Part shown: piece after piece, positions 45,292 through 55,201 of the stretch | How the letters are laid out: every line of letters starts with the position of its first letter | Position numbering within the stretch: the stretch's first letter is position 1 | Assembly (NCBI RefSeq): GCF_001707755.1 | Contig: NZ_MBDL01000009.1 | Location: 310,001 to 374,000 of the forward strand | DNA length: 64,000 nucleotides | Reading direction: 5' to 3' | Origin: Acinetobacter celticus | GTDB taxonomy: Bacteria > Pseudomonadota > Gammaproteobacteria > Pseudomonadales > Moraxellaceae | Translations under genes and position numbers: made by a program | The notes under the pieces: model-generated | What the model was told of the DNA's origin: nothing | Databases searched by the model: none | Seen by the model: only the letters and a program-made list of their open reading frames with translations

Positions 45292-45846
45292 ATGTCTATG
45301 CAGCAATCCTACGCTAACATTCTTACTGCCGTTGGTGAAGATCTGAATCGCCCAGGTCTAAAAGATACTCCCATGCGTGCTGCTAAAGCTTTTTCGTATC
45401 TGACATCTGGTTATAGCCAAACATTGGAAGAAGTGACCAATAATGCGGTCTTCCCTTCCGACAACCGTGAAATGGTACTGGTCAAAAATATTGAGTTCTA
45501 CTCTCTTTGTGAACATCATTTATTGCCGTTTTATGGCCGTGTACATATTGCGTATTTGCCAGAAGGCAACGTTTTAGGGTTGTCTAAGTTTGCACGCATT
45601 ACTGAAATGTTTGCACGCCGTTTACAGATTCAAGAAAATCTAACGCAACAAATTGCAGAAGCAGTCGCAGAAATTACTCAAGCACGCGGTGTAGCCGTCA
45701 TGATTGATTCAGCACATATGTGTATGATGATGCGTGGTGTCGGCAAACAAGAGTCGACCACACGTACCGTTTCTTTTATTGGTGACTTTAAAACCAATAA
45801 AGAAGACCGTCGTGAGTTTTTAGGTGCTTTACCTGAAAATTACTAA
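45292..45846 (+). CDS. folE: GTP cyclohydrolase I
   Basis: FolE makes dihydroneopterin triphosphate from GTP, the entry to folate synthesis. The 184-residue protein has the zinc-binding [14 protein letters not shown] and [20 protein letters not shown], covering the catalytic Cys and His. Length matches the short bacterial type. The terminator at 45877 follows. Confidence 0.96.
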   Translation: MSMQQSYANILTAVGEDLNRPGLKDTPMRAAKAFSYLTSGYSQTLEEVTNNAVFPSDNREMVLVKNIEFYSLCEHHLLPFYGRVHIAYLPEGNVLGLSKFARITEMFARRLQIQENLTQQIAEAVAEITQARGVAVMIDSAHMCMMMRGVGKQESTTRTVSFIGDFKTNKEDRREFLGALPENY

Positions 45847-45876
45847 TTTAAAAGTTATGTATTTATAGTATTCATT

Positions 45877-45904
45877 AAGCCTCAACTCGTGTTGGGGCTT
45901 TTTT
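45877..45904 (+). terminator. terminator of folE
   Basis: AAGCCTCAAC and GTTGGGGCTT with one G-U pair and a T-run. Confidence 0.85.
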
Positions 45905-45955
45905 ACCCATAACGTTAAAGTACCGTTTTTAAATTTCATACATGAGGCATTGGCA

Positions 45956-46315
45956 ATGTCAAAAATATATTTAGCAGGTCACGGTCAGACACAAAGCAAT
46001 TGTACGATAGACTTTCCCCGTCCCGACCGACTTGTCACAGGCAACCCTAAGCGACAGACTTATAGTCTGTATGAACACCCCAACATGGACTGTGGTATTT
46101 GGCATTGTGAAGTTGGTACATGGAACATTGTCTTTGCAGACAATAAACAAGAATTTTTTAATGTGATAGAAGGACTTGTACGCTTACATGATAAAAACTC
46201 AGATACCATAATTGAAGTCGGTGCTGGTGAAGCAGGTATTATTCCGCCCAGTTTTGAAGGAATATTTGAAGTAGTAGAAGCTGTTAAAAAATACTATGTG
46301 ATTGTAGAAGCTTAA
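45956..46315 (+). CDS. cupin domain-containing protein
   Basis: A 119-residue single-domain cupin of the DUF861/ureidoglycine-aminohydrolase-like type. The beta-barrel segments are WHCEVGTWNIVFADNKQEFF and EVGAGEAGIIPPSFEGIFEV. The expected metal-site His residues of the first motif are absent, so it may not be an enzyme. The ATG at 45956 has GAGG nine bases upstream. Confidence 0.75.
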   Translation: MSKIYLAGHGQTQSNCTIDFPRPDRLVTGNPKRQTYSLYEHPNMDCGIWHCEVGTWNIVFADNKQEFFNVIEGLVRLHDKNSDTIIEVGAGEAGIIPPSFEGIFEVVEAVKKYYVIVEA

Positions 46316-46369
46316 TGCTTATAGATTACAGTTTCATAAGCTAAAGTTCACTGTAATCTATAAAAACAA

Positions 46370-47170
46370 TTATTTAAGATGCCAATAACCATTACGCTCA
46401 CGTGTTCCAAGAATCTTCAAAACCAAAACAAGGCTTAATAAAAGCAATAAATACCAAGAGCCTAGCTTGCCCCAACCCACCATATGCCATGCATCGACCT
46501 GACTTGGGTACAGCCAAATTTTATAAAAAGTACTAATATTTTCTGCAATCCAAATAATAAAAGCCAACAAGATTAATATGGGTAACATCGGCAATTGGAA
46601 TTGATGCTGTTGTAATTGAAATTTAATTTTTGTTTTCCAAAATAGCCACACACTCCAAGCGAATAAAATCATGCGGATATCGGGAACAAAAAATTTGCTC
46701 ATAAAATTCATATAAGACAGCAGTGCTAAAATGAGCATACTGCCAAAGCTTGGCAAATTTTCAAATGAGACCTGATATAAACGCAATGATCGAGCAAAAA
46801 AACTTCCGACTGCCGAATACATAAAACCTGCAAATAACGGTACAGTCAAAATTTTAAATACTGCAGGTTGTGGGTACTGCCAAGAGGCGATTTGCGGATG
46901 CGTCAGGAAAATTTCCATCACCATGGCCATGACATGAAATAAGGCAATAACTTTCGCTTCTTCCCAAGATTCTAATTTTAAATACAGTAAACAAATTTGA
47001 ATAAGTACGGCATAAAACAATAAATAGTCATAACGGAAAAAACCGTAAAACTCTTGACTGCCCATGGATGCTGTAATAACAAATGCAATTAACAGTAATA
47101 TCCCAAATAAGGCAGCCGAAGCTGCCTTAAATGAGAACTCAAAACATGCTTTAAATATCGAGATCAACAT
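46370..47170 (-). CDS. DUF817 family membrane protein
   Basis: A 266-residue protein with about eight predicted membrane helices. Family blocks include FYGFFRYDYLLFYAVLIQI, SWEEAKVIALFHVMAMVMEIF, SWQYPQPAVFKI and SVWLFWKTKIKFQ. The function of DUF817 is unknown. It lies 30 nt downstream of hemE and is probably transcribed with it. Confidence 0.85.
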   Translation of the reverse strand: MLISIFKACFEFSFKAASAALFGILLLIAFVITASMGSQEFYGFFRYDYLLFYAVLIQICLLYLKLESWEEAKVIALFHVMAMVMEIFLTHPQIASWQYPQPAVFKILTVPLFAGFMYSAVGSFFARSLRLYQVSFENLPSFGSMLILALLSYMNFMSKFFVPDIRMILFAWSVWLFWKTKIKFQLQQHQFQLPMLPILILLAFIIWIAENISTFYKIWLYPSQVDAWHMVGWGKLGSWYLLLLLSLVLVLKILGTRERNGYWHLK

Positions 47171-47200
47171 TAAATTCTAAAGAGTCCACATCTGAACAAA

Positions 47201-48271
47201 TTATAAGTACTTTGCACTGTACTCATGTACAGTATCAATAAAGGCTTTCGGACGTTCAGGGTCGACCCATTGTGTAATGCCATGACCTAGGTTGGCCACA
47301 TAACCAGTTTTTTCACCATTTGCATAAGCATCATCAAGCATAGCCTTGGTTGCTTTTACAATTGATGCAGGTGAGCCATACAACGTTGCAGGATCTAAAT
47401 TACCTTGTAAAGCCGCGCGTCCTGCTACCGTTTGGCGCGCCACATTTAGTTGTGTTGTCCAATCTAGGCCAAATGCATCCGCACCCGTCGCAATCATTGG
47501 TTCTAACCATTGCCCGCCACCTTTGGTAAATAAAATTACCGGTATTTTTCGTCCATCTTTTTCACGCTGTAAGCCTGCGACAATTTTCTGCATATAATTT
47601 AAAGAAAATTCAATATATTCGCGGTGTGCCAGCGCACCACCCCAGCTATCAAAAATTTGTACAGCTTGCGCCCCTGCATCAATTTGTGCATTTAAATAGT
47701 CAATGACCGCAACAGCCAAGCGATCCAGTAAAGCGTGCATTACTTCTGGCTGCGCATACATCATATTTTTGGTAAAACGGAAATCTTTACTTGAACCACC
47801 TTCAACCATATACGTTGCGAGTGTCCATGGGCTACCTGAAAAGCCAATTAAAGGAACTTGACCACCCAAAGCAGAATGAATCGTGCGGACTGCATTCATC
47901 ACATAGTCTAAATCTGACTTGGCATTAAATGCAGGTAAATTGGCAACATCTTGTTCAGTACGTACAGTTTTGTGAAATTTTGGCCCTTCGCCTGCTTCAA
48001 AATATAGACCTAAACCCAATGCATCTGGTACGGTTAAAATATCAGAAAATAAAATTGCTGCATCTAGATCATAACGACGCAAAGGTTGGAGCGTTACTTC
48101 ACAGGCAAAGTCTGCATTTTTACACAGTGATAAAAAATCACCTGCTGTTGCACGGGTTGCACGATATTCAGGTAAATAACGGCCTGCCTGACGCATCATC
48201 CATACAGGGGTCGTGTCCACAGGCTCACGAAGTAAAGCACGCAGAAAACGATCATTTTTTAAGGTCGTCAT
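47201..48271 (-). CDS. hemE: uroporphyrinogen decarboxylase
   Basis: HemE decarboxylates uroporphyrinogen III to coproporphyrinogen III in heme synthesis. The 356-residue protein has [16 protein letters not shown], the family start with two catalytic Arg, and [17 protein letters not shown]. It diverges from the L,D-transpeptidase gene across 197 nt. Confidence 0.97.
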   Translation of the reverse strand: MTTLKNDRFLRALLREPVDTTPVWMMRQAGRYLPEYRATRATAGDFLSLCKNADFACEVTLQPLRRYDLDAAILFSDILTVPDALGLGLYFEAGEGPKFHKTVRTEQDVANLPAFNAKSDLDYVMNAVRTIHSALGGQVPLIGFSGSPWTLATYMVEGGSSKDFRFTKNMMYAQPEVMHALLDRLAVAVIDYLNAQIDAGAQAVQIFDSWGGALAHREYIEFSLNYMQKIVAGLQREKDGRKIPVILFTKGGGQWLEPMIATGADAFGLDWTTQLNVARQTVAGRAALQGNLDPATLYGSPASIVKATKAMLDDAYANGEKTGYVANLGHGITQWVDPERPKAFIDTVHEYSAKYL

Positions 48272-48477
48272 TTACTATCTCTTCTGTTTTTAACTTTGCC
48301 CTCAATCATACCAAAAAGCCTTCAAATTTAGTAATTTCTCACAACTTTTAAAAATAAGCTTTATCTCAGATAAAAATGAGGTTTACACAAAAGATATACT
48401 GCATCTGCAAAATTTTTCTGTAATACTTGCAAACGTTTTTCCATATTGTAAATGAATAATTCTTAAGGTTGAGTTAC

Positions 48478-49704
48478 ATGTTCGTTCGCACAATGCTCGC
48501 ATTGAGTTTAAGTTGCATATTTGCTGGCACAACTTTCGCCGCATCTACTGCTGAACAACCATTAAAGCCCCAAGCTATCACAAATGTAGCTGTTCAAGAC
48601 CCCATTGATCCCCTTGCTGCAGATTCAGCGTCATCTGCATCATCACAGATTACATCTCAAGAACAACAAGATTTAAATAAAGCGTCTCAAACGCTGAATG
48701 ATCTGCAAAAAACTGAAGATCAAAATGCACCAGTAGGCACCTCACCTACAGCACCTACGTCTAAAACAGTTACACCTTCTTCATCTAGTGCTGCAAAAGT
48801 TGCATGGACTTTAGATGGCATTAATAATGCACAGTGGTATGACAATATTGGTAAAGGTCAATTCCCTGTCTATGCACGTGCGCATGTCATGCTGAATAAT
48901 GCCCATGCATCACCGGGTGCAATTGATGGCTCTAGTGGTAAAAATACCCTTAAAGCCATTGCATCTTTCCAGCAAATTGTGGGTATTAAGCCAACTGGAA
49001 TCCTAACCAAAGAAACTTGGGATGCATTAGTTGCCAACCAAGGGGGCAAACCTGCATTTGTAGAATATACAATTACGCAGAAAGATCTTGACGGCCCTTA
49101 TGCCAAATCTATTCCGCATGATTACGCGCTACAAGCCCAAATGAAAGGCTTGTATTACACACGCGTGAGTGAAATGTTGGCTGAAAAATTCCACATGGAT
49201 GAAGATTTCTTAAAGAAAATGAATCCTAAAGCATCTTTTAGCAAAGTGGGTGAAAAGCTTGTTGTGGCAAATATCCGCAATGAAGTACCAGAAGACATTC
49301 ATTTGATTGTTGCCCATAAAGGTGCGAAACAGCTGTATTTATTTAACAGTCGTAATCAAATGATTGGTTCATTCCCTGCGACCATTGGTAGTTCTGATAC
49401 ACCGTCGCCAACAGGTACTTATAAAGTGACTGGTGTAGCACCAAATCCTTGGTATGGCTATTCACCAAGTAACTTTGTTCAAGGTAAAAATACTAAAGCA
49501 CTGTCTTTACCACCCGGTCCAAATGGCCCAGTAGGTAATATCTGGATTGGTTTAAGTAAAAAATCATTTGGTATTCACGGTACACCAAATCCATCTGCAA
49601 TTTCTAAAACTGCATCGCATGGTTGTATCCGTTTAACCAACTGGGATGCAAATGATTTAGGCAAAAAAGTTAAATCTGGCGTTACAGTTAAATTCTTAGA
49701 GTGA
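48478..49704 (+). CDS. L,D-transpeptidase with peptidoglycan-binding domain
   Basis: A 408-residue exported protein. The signal peptide (about residues 1-22) is followed by a Ser/Thr/Pro-rich linker, a PG_binding_1 domain (about residues 135-190, with GKNTLKAIASFQQIVGIKPTG), a LysM-like segment and a YkuD catalytic domain (about 275-408). The active-site cysteine is in HGCIRLTN. YkuD enzymes make 3-3 cross-links or attach lipoproteins. The domain order recalls the A. baumannii Ldt enzymes, but I do not assign a named one. The ATG at 48478 has AAGG upstream. Confidence 0.9.
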   Translation: MFVRTMLALSLSCIFAGTTFAASTAEQPLKPQAITNVAVQDPIDPLAADSASSASSQITSQEQQDLNKASQTLNDLQKTEDQNAPVGTSPTAPTSKTVTPSSSSAAKVAWTLDGINNAQWYDNIGKGQFPVYARAHVMLNNAHASPGAIDGSSGKNTLKAIASFQQIVGIKPTGILTKETWDALVANQGGKPAFVEYTITQKDLDGPYAKSIPHDYALQAQMKGLYYTRVSEMLAEKFHMDEDFLKKMNPKASFSKVGEKLVVANIRNEVPEDIHLIVAHKGAKQLYLFNSRNQMIGSFPATIGSSDTPSPTGTYKVTGVAPNPWYGYSPSNFVQGKNTKALSLPPGPNGPVGNIWIGLSKKSFGIHGTPNPSAISKTASHGCIRLTNWDANDLGKKVKSGVTVKFLE

Positions 49705-49725
49705 TCATTTCACTCTAGAAATTCC

Positions 49726-49761
49726 AAGGTGCTTCTACTGTTTTAGTAGAGCACCTTTTTT
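49726..49761 (+). terminator. terminator of L,D-transpeptidase gene
   Basis: AAGGTGCTTCTACT and AGTAGAGCACCTT with one bulge, followed by a T-run. A second hairpin (TAGAGTGA / TCACTCTA) overlaps the stop codon. Confidence 0.8.
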
Positions 49762-50204
49762 ATATTTCAAATATGAGCTTTTATTTCAAGATTAAAGCCA
49801 ATACTTAGTTTTTATAAAAATAACCTTCGATCATCAATCGATCATAAACAACTCAAGTATTCTGCCTCTATCCACTTTCAAGTCATGCCTATAGATATAT
49901 CTATTAATATCTTTGCCCACTCTATTGGCTGTAAAAATTGGCTCTACATTTAAAACAATACCAATAAAAAACAATTACCTAGATTCAGTATAATTATTGA
50001 CATTAGTTCAGCAATCTAGGTTGTTTCATTACTCAAAAGAATTTAAGTGTATTCATAAGTATCATTTATTTACGCTATTGTAATCTTAAATAGTCCGTAG
50101 TCGAATTATCTTAAATTTGCAACGCTGTATTGCGAATACACCACTTTCACCCTTAATTTAAAACACTAAAATAGACTCAAGTTAAATATTAAAGGAACAA
50201 GAAT
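49762..50204. other. AT-rich intergenic stretch
   Basis: No gene is seen. It contains the third copy of the dispersed element (50112-50136) and a short direct repeat TCGATCAT at 49828-49850. Confidence 0.5.
50112..50136. repeat. copy of dispersed intergenic element
   Basis: TAAATTTGCAACGC is exact with 17846-17859, then TGCGAATAC follows as a close version of TGCGAATTAC. It lies about 70 bp upstream of the pirin gene. Confidence 0.4.
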
Positions 50205-50903
50205 ATGAATGCTTTTGTCCATCCAAGTGAAAATCGTGGCCACGTCAAAATGGGTTGGTTAGAATCTAAACATAGTTTTTCTTTTGGCAATTGGTATAAC
50301 CCTGAATATATGGGTGTGAGTACCCTTCGGGTCATCAATGATGATTTAATTGATGGTCATCAAGGGTTTGGTCAACATCCCCACGACAACATGGAAATTT
50401 TGACCTGTGTCTTAAAAGGTACTATTACCCACAAAGACAGTATGGGAAATCATGGTGGAATTACTGCCGGCGAATGGCAATTAATGAGTGCTGGTACAGG
50501 CATTCGCCATAGTGAAATGAATCAGGGAGATGAACCGGTACATTTATTGCAAATTTGGATTATTCCCAATGAGCGTAATGCTATGCCGAATTATCAACAA
50601 ATTCAGCTCGACCCACACGATGCACCAAATCAATGGCATCTAATTTGTGGCCCCAATGACAATGCGCCGATGCATATTCGCCAAAATGCTGAAGTAAAAA
50701 CCGCTGTCGTAATAAAAGGGCAAAAATTACCCATTGAAGCAACTCAACATGTCAATTATGTTCATGTGATATCAGGTAAAGTTCAAATTGCTGAACATAC
50801 TGTAGACGCTGGCGGTGCACTCGGTTTCTTAGAAAACAGTGAGCTGCAAGCATTGGAAGATACACAGGTCATTTGGTTTGATTTACCTGAACATATTGAA
50901 TAA
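50205..50903 (+). CDS. pirin family protein (YhaK/Pirin-type bicupin)
   Basis: A 232-residue two-domain cupin. The metal site is in the first barrel: HPHDNMEILTCVLKG with two His, and RHSEMN with His and Glu. The iron ligand set is therefore complete. Pirins have quercetinase activity in some bacteria or act as redox sensors; no such activity is shown here. AAAGGA precedes the ATG. Monocistronic. Confidence 0.9.
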   Translation: MNAFVHPSENRGHVKMGWLESKHSFSFGNWYNPEYMGVSTLRVINDDLIDGHQGFGQHPHDNMEILTCVLKGTITHKDSMGNHGGITAGEWQLMSAGTGIRHSEMNQGDEPVHLLQIWIIPNERNAMPNYQQIQLDPHDAPNQWHLICGPNDNAPMHIRQNAEVKTAVVIKGQKLPIEATQHVNYVHVISGKVQIAEHTVDAGGALGFLENSELQALEDTQVIWFDLPEHIE

Positions 50904-51630
50904 GCACATACAATCAGTCTGAATTTATAAACTTAACAGGCTCTCTTCATGAATAATGTTAATCAGTTAAAACGCTTTACTTTAACTTTTTAATTCTTCA
51001 CAACAGAGCCTCATTTTTTAAATCTTAGATTCTCAAGCGAAGTGTAACAAAGATTAATTAACTAAGAAGTAAGATGAAAAAGCATTTTGGGTGCGTAAGA
51101 AAGGCATCTTGAAATGCACTGTACAGCAAAATTAGTCAGATCCTTGCTGGAGCCTTATTAAAGATAAAAATTCAGCTTAAGACCTAATTTAATAGAAAAA
51201 ATCTACATCTAAAACTGTTCAAAAAATAGTTATGAAAAAAGATCTATAATTTTTTTAAATGTAGGTACCAATAATCTAAGCCCTACTGGGCAATACTATT
51301 TTTCAATATGTGACATACATAACATTAGTTCAGCTTAAAAATAACATATTTTTATTTTTTTATTACTCATCAGTTCTATTTTTAATTTAACTAAAAACAA
51401 ATAGTTAAAAACTAGTTTTGAATAAAATTAGTGCATTTGCTCCAATATAAGAGGTTTTTATTTTATTTTTTCCACCTAGAGCATTTACTCTTATTTTTTT
51501 TGTGCTATTTTTGTCACATGGAGTAACAACTTAGCGTATTGGAAGCCAAAGATTCATCCATACCAATGCCCTCTGTAACCTCAAATAAAAATGCAGTAAC
51601 TTCAATTTGTACACCAAGGAAAGATGAAGA
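50904..51630. other. AT-rich intergenic stretch before FadL pair
   Basis: About 730 bases with only frames of 15 codons or fewer. The last 150 bases should contain the promoter of the first FadL gene. Confidence 0.5.
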
Positions 51631-52890
51631 ATGAAATTAAAAAAGCTAACAACAGCCTTAATTCTTGCAACATTACCAGCAACTGGCGCATTTGCAGCTG
51701 CGCTTGATCGTTCTGGTCAGTCTATTGCTGCATTTTTACAGCCTGGCAACTACTTTGAAGCAGGTATTTCTGTTTTAGATCCAAATGTATCGGGTAAAAT
51801 GAATAGCACTGCCCCTGCAAGTAATCCAACTTTAGGAGCACTTGCAAACACATCATTAGATGATATGGCTGGAGATTATTATTTTCCTCAAGCTGCACTA
51901 AAATTACAGTTAACTGACAACTTCTCTTTTGGTATTATTTATGATCAGCCATTTGGTGCTGATGCTACTTATAGCTCAAGTGATGCGACATTATCCGCAC
52001 CAGGTGCACCCGGTGCCTTTCAATTAATGGGTGAGACAACCGAGGTTGAAGTAAAAAGTCAAAATATTTCAATGCTTTTTGGTTTCCAGCCAATTGAAAA
52101 CATTAATATTTATGGTGGTGGTGTTTACCAAACTGTAAAAGGTGATGTTAAACTTCGTGGTATCGCATATGGTGCTAACCAAGCTCTTGGATTATATAAT
52201 GCCAGTATAAAAGAGGACAGCGCTGTTGGTTGGTTGGCTGGTTTAGCTTATCAAATTCCTGAAATTGCTCTTAAAGCCTCAGTTACATATCGTTCTGAAA
52301 TCAAACATGAAGCTGGAACAACAGAGTCTGGCGTGAGTGCGCTACTAGGTGGTCCTTTTTCATTAAACTCGAATACTAATATTACTACACCACAATCTGT
52401 AAACCTCGATTTCCAAACAGGCATCATGGCAAATACAGTCGCATTTGCTAACGTTCGCTGGGTAGATTGGTCAAACTTTGCAATTCGCCCTACCGCTTTT
52501 GGTAATGCATCTGAAACATTAGGGGCGTTAGGTCGTGGCCCTGTGGGTGGTTTTGATCTTGTTGCTTATACTGATGATCAAATCAATGCCACAGTTGGTA
52601 TTGGTCGTAAAATTAATGAACAATGGGCAGGCAATGTCTCTGTAGGCTGGGACTCTGGTGCAGGTAATCCTGTTTCCACACTTGGTCCAACTGAAGGTTA
52701 TTGGAACGTAGGTTTAGGTGTGCAGTTTAGCCCAGCACCGAATTACTTTATTGCTGGTGGTGTTAAATACTTCATGCTAGGTGATGCAGAAGCTCAGCCA
52801 GCGTCTATGTTCGGTACAAACGAGTCTGTTGCTAAATTTGAAGACAACGATGCTTGGGCATATGGTCTAAAAATCGGTTACAAGTTTTAA
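51631..52890 (+). CDS. OmpP1/FadL-family outer-membrane porin, copy 1
   Basis: A 419-residue outer-membrane protein taking up long-chain fatty acids or hydrocarbons. The signal peptide (about residues 1-23) ends GAFAAALD. The FadL layout is clear: the N-terminal hatch (ALDRSGQSIAAFLQPGNYFE), then a 14-strand barrel with alternating aromatic residues, and the C-terminal phenylalanine (KIGYKF). It is the first of a tandem pair with the gene at 53198, about half identical to it by eye. AAGGAAAG precedes the ATG. Substrate unknown. Confidence 0.9.
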   Translation: MKLKKLTTALILATLPATGAFAAALDRSGQSIAAFLQPGNYFEAGISVLDPNVSGKMNSTAPASNPTLGALANTSLDDMAGDYYFPQAALKLQLTDNFSFGIIYDQPFGADATYSSSDATLSAPGAPGAFQLMGETTEVEVKSQNISMLFGFQPIENINIYGGGVYQTVKGDVKLRGIAYGANQALGLYNASIKEDSAVGWLAGLAYQIPEIALKASVTYRSEIKHEAGTTESGVSALLGGPFSLNSNTNITTPQSVNLDFQTGIMANTVAFANVRWVDWSNFAIRPTAFGNASETLGALGRGPVGGFDLVAYTDDQINATVGIGRKINEQWAGNVSVGWDSGAGNPVSTLGPTEGYWNVGLGVQFSPAPNYFIAGGVKYFMLGDAEAQPASMFGTNESVAKFEDNDAWAYGLKIGYKF

Positions 52891-52904
52891 TTAAATAGCA
52901 AATT

Positions 52905-52934
52905 AAGAAGACCATAGCTAACTATGGTCTTCTT
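52905..52934 (+). terminator. terminator of FadL copy 1
   Basis: AAGAAGACCATAG and CTATGGTCTTCTT. The T-run is short. Confidence 0.7.
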
Positions 52935-53197
52935 ATCAATTTTAGTAACGAATCAACCGTTGTAAAAACAAACATTTAAAAAATCTCATAATTACATCTA
53001 AATATTAAAATAAACACTCTATTTTTTATTAAAAATCATTTAGATAGATTACTCCAAATAGACTTTTTGCTCTATACAACTACTTTTTTTGTATTCCCGC
53101 GTTCATTTCTAGAGTGTGTTGGAGTATTTACTCATTTTTTTATTATGTTACTTTCCTTGCATTGATTACCCATGAAAAGTTACAAACAGGGAAAACT

Positions 53198-54313
53198 ATG
53201 CAACTCAGCCAGTTATCTAAAGCGATTCTAATCAGCTTATTACCAGCCACTTCTGTTTTCGCTGCAGGACTAGACCGTTCTGGTCAGTCAATTTCGGCAT
53301 TCCTTCAAGCTGGAAATTACGCAGAAGCAGGCCTTTCAGTTTTAGACCCCACTGTAAAAGGTAAAGATAGAAGTAACAATCCAGTGGGTGACATGGCTGA
53401 TGATTACTATTTCCCTTCTGCAGCTATAAAAATTCAAGCAACTGATAAAATTTCCTTAGGCCTTTTATACGACCAACCTTATGGTGCAGATGCAACTTAT
53501 TCAGTTGATGGCTCAAATTTTGCAGATAGCACTGAAGGCACTCAAGTTCAAGTACGTACTAATAACTTAACTGCATTGATTGGTTATCAACCAACTGAGA
53601 ACTGGAACTTTTATGCGGGTCCAGTGTGGCAAACCGTAGAAGCTGATATTAAATTGCGTGGAAAAGCCTATAGTGGTTTGAGTTATGACATTAAAGTAGA
53701 AGAAGAAGAAGCTTTTGGCTGGTTAGCTGGCTTTGCTTACCAAATACCAGAGATTGCTTTAAAAGCATCTGTGACCTACCGTTCTGAAATTGAACATAAT
53801 GCAAAATCGATAGAAACCGCTAATATCAGCCCTATCCCTCTTCATAGCTCTTTAAATGCCACGACCCCTCAATCTGTAAATATTGATTTACAAACAGGCG
53901 TTGCACCAAACACTTTAGTCTTCGCAAATATGCGCTGGGTACATTGGGATCAATTTACCGTAAGCCCTACATTATTAGGTAAAGTTGGTCAGGACTTAAT
54001 TAGCTATTCTGATGACCAATACTCTGTCACTGCCGGAATTTCCCGCAAATTCAATGCAAAATGGGCAGGTACTGCAGCAGTTGGTTGGGACTCAGGTGCA
54101 GGTAACCCTGTAACAATTTTAGGTCCAACTGAAGGCTATTGGTCCATCGGTCTTGGCGGTCAATACAGTCCAGCTGAAAACTACTTTATTCAAGCAGGCG
54201 TGAAGTACTTTTGGCTAGGTGATGCAGAAGGTCAAACTGGCGGTGTGGTTAAAGGCGAATTTAGCGATAACCATGCAATCGGCTACGGTATGAAAATTGG
54301 GTACCGCTTCTAA
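53198..54313 (+). CDS. OmpP1/FadL-family outer-membrane porin, copy 2
   Basis: A 371-residue paralogue of the upstream porin. The signal peptide (about residues 1-21) begins MQLSQLSKAILISLLP. The hatch (AGLDRSGQSISAFLQAGNYA), barrel and terminal phenylalanine (IGYRF) are retained. It is about 45 residues shorter because loops in the barrel (for example near SDATLSAPGAPG in copy 1) are reduced. The start at 53198 has GGGAAA upstream; an extended frame from 53114 has no ribosome binding site. It has its own upstream space, so it is not obviously co-transcribed. Confidence 0.9.
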   Translation: MQLSQLSKAILISLLPATSVFAAGLDRSGQSISAFLQAGNYAEAGLSVLDPTVKGKDRSNNPVGDMADDYYFPSAAIKIQATDKISLGLLYDQPYGADATYSVDGSNFADSTEGTQVQVRTNNLTALIGYQPTENWNFYAGPVWQTVEADIKLRGKAYSGLSYDIKVEEEEAFGWLAGFAYQIPEIALKASVTYRSEIEHNAKSIETANISPIPLHSSLNATTPQSVNIDLQTGVAPNTLVFANMRWVHWDQFTVSPTLLGKVGQDLISYSDDQYSVTAGISRKFNAKWAGTAAVGWDSGAGNPVTILGPTEGYWSIGLGGQYSPAENYFIQAGVKYFWLGDAEGQTGGVVKGEFSDNHAIGYGMKIGYRF

Positions 54314-54339
54314 TTTGTATGATAGAAGTAAAATTCAAT

Positions 54340-54368
54340 AAGAAAGGGCGCAATTAGCGCCCTTTCTT
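54340..54368. terminator. bidirectional terminator
   Basis: AAGAAAGGGCGC and GCGCCCTTTCTT between convergent fadL copy 2 and thrH. Confidence 0.85.
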
Positions 54369-54387
54369 ATTGCACATCAATATACTT

Positions 54388-55005
54388 TTAAGCAGGAATA
54401 TCACGTACAGAAGCATCACGAATAGCTTCTTTTAATGCGTCATAACCACGAATTGATGGAAATTGTGGAAATTCAGCAATCACATTTTCAGGCGCGTCAA
54501 ATAAGAAACCATGATCGGCTTCACCTAGCATTGTAGTGTCGTTATACGAATCACCCGCCGCAATCACGCGAAAATTCAACCCATGTAATGCTTGTACAGC
54601 TTTACGTTTCTGATCGGGTTGACGTAATTTATAGTCAACAATCATACCTTGTTCATCTGTTTCTAACTTATGGCAGAAAATTGTTGGCCAATCTAATTGC
54701 TTCATCAGTGGGTGAGCAAATTCATAGAAGGTATCTGACAAAATAATCAATTGAAAATGCGTACTTACCCATTTTATAAATTCTTTTGCACCCGGAAATG
54801 GCCCCATATCCGCAATTACAGCTTGAATATCATTTAAGCCCAGACCATGTTGTTTTAAAATATTCAAACGTTGTGTCATTAACACATCGTAGTCAGGAAT
54901 ATCTCGTGTTGTGGCTTCAAGTTCTTTAATCCCTGTTTTTTTAGCGAAGTTAATCCAGATTTCTGGAACTAACACACCCTCAAGATCAAGACATACGATT
55001 TCCAT
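54388..55005 (-). CDS. thrH: bifunctional phosphoserine phosphatase/homoserine phosphotransferase ThrH
   Basis: A 205-residue HAD-superfamily enzyme that moves phosphate from phosphoserine to homoserine, giving homoserine phosphate for threonine synthesis. HAD motif I is DLEGVLVPEIW, motif II ILSDTF, motif III Lys in RQPDQKRKA and motif IV AAGDSYNDTTMLGEA. The start at 55005 has GGGAG upstream; a longer frame to 55044 lacks a ribosome binding site. Confidence 0.9.
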   Translation of the reverse strand: MEIVCLDLEGVLVPEIWINFAKKTGIKELEATTRDIPDYDVLMTQRLNILKQHGLGLNDIQAVIADMGPFPGAKEFIKWVSTHFQLIILSDTFYEFAHPLMKQLDWPTIFCHKLETDEQGMIVDYKLRQPDQKRKAVQALHGLNFRVIAAGDSYNDTTMLGEADHGFLFDAPENVIAEFPQFPSIRGYDALKEAIRDASVRDIPA

Positions 55006-55201
55006 GGGTTCTCCCAATGTCAGTGAAAAATTTTGCACTATCATAGCTTAAGAATGATTTTTTGCATCGTTCTTTTTTAAATCTATTTTTTTCATAAGTA
55101 TCTATTTTTTAGTGATAAGTCTGTTTTAGTAATTCTATTAAAATGAATATGAAATAAACTAACATAGGTTTTGACGTTCCAAGCCTATAGCCAGGACAAA
55201 C

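Noticed and set aside
46319..46362. Long hairpin TTATAGATTACAGT / ACTGTAATCTATAA between the cupin gene and DUF817
   Set aside because: Stable stem but no clean T-run on either strand, so it was not listed as a terminator; it may be a 3' end stabiliser.
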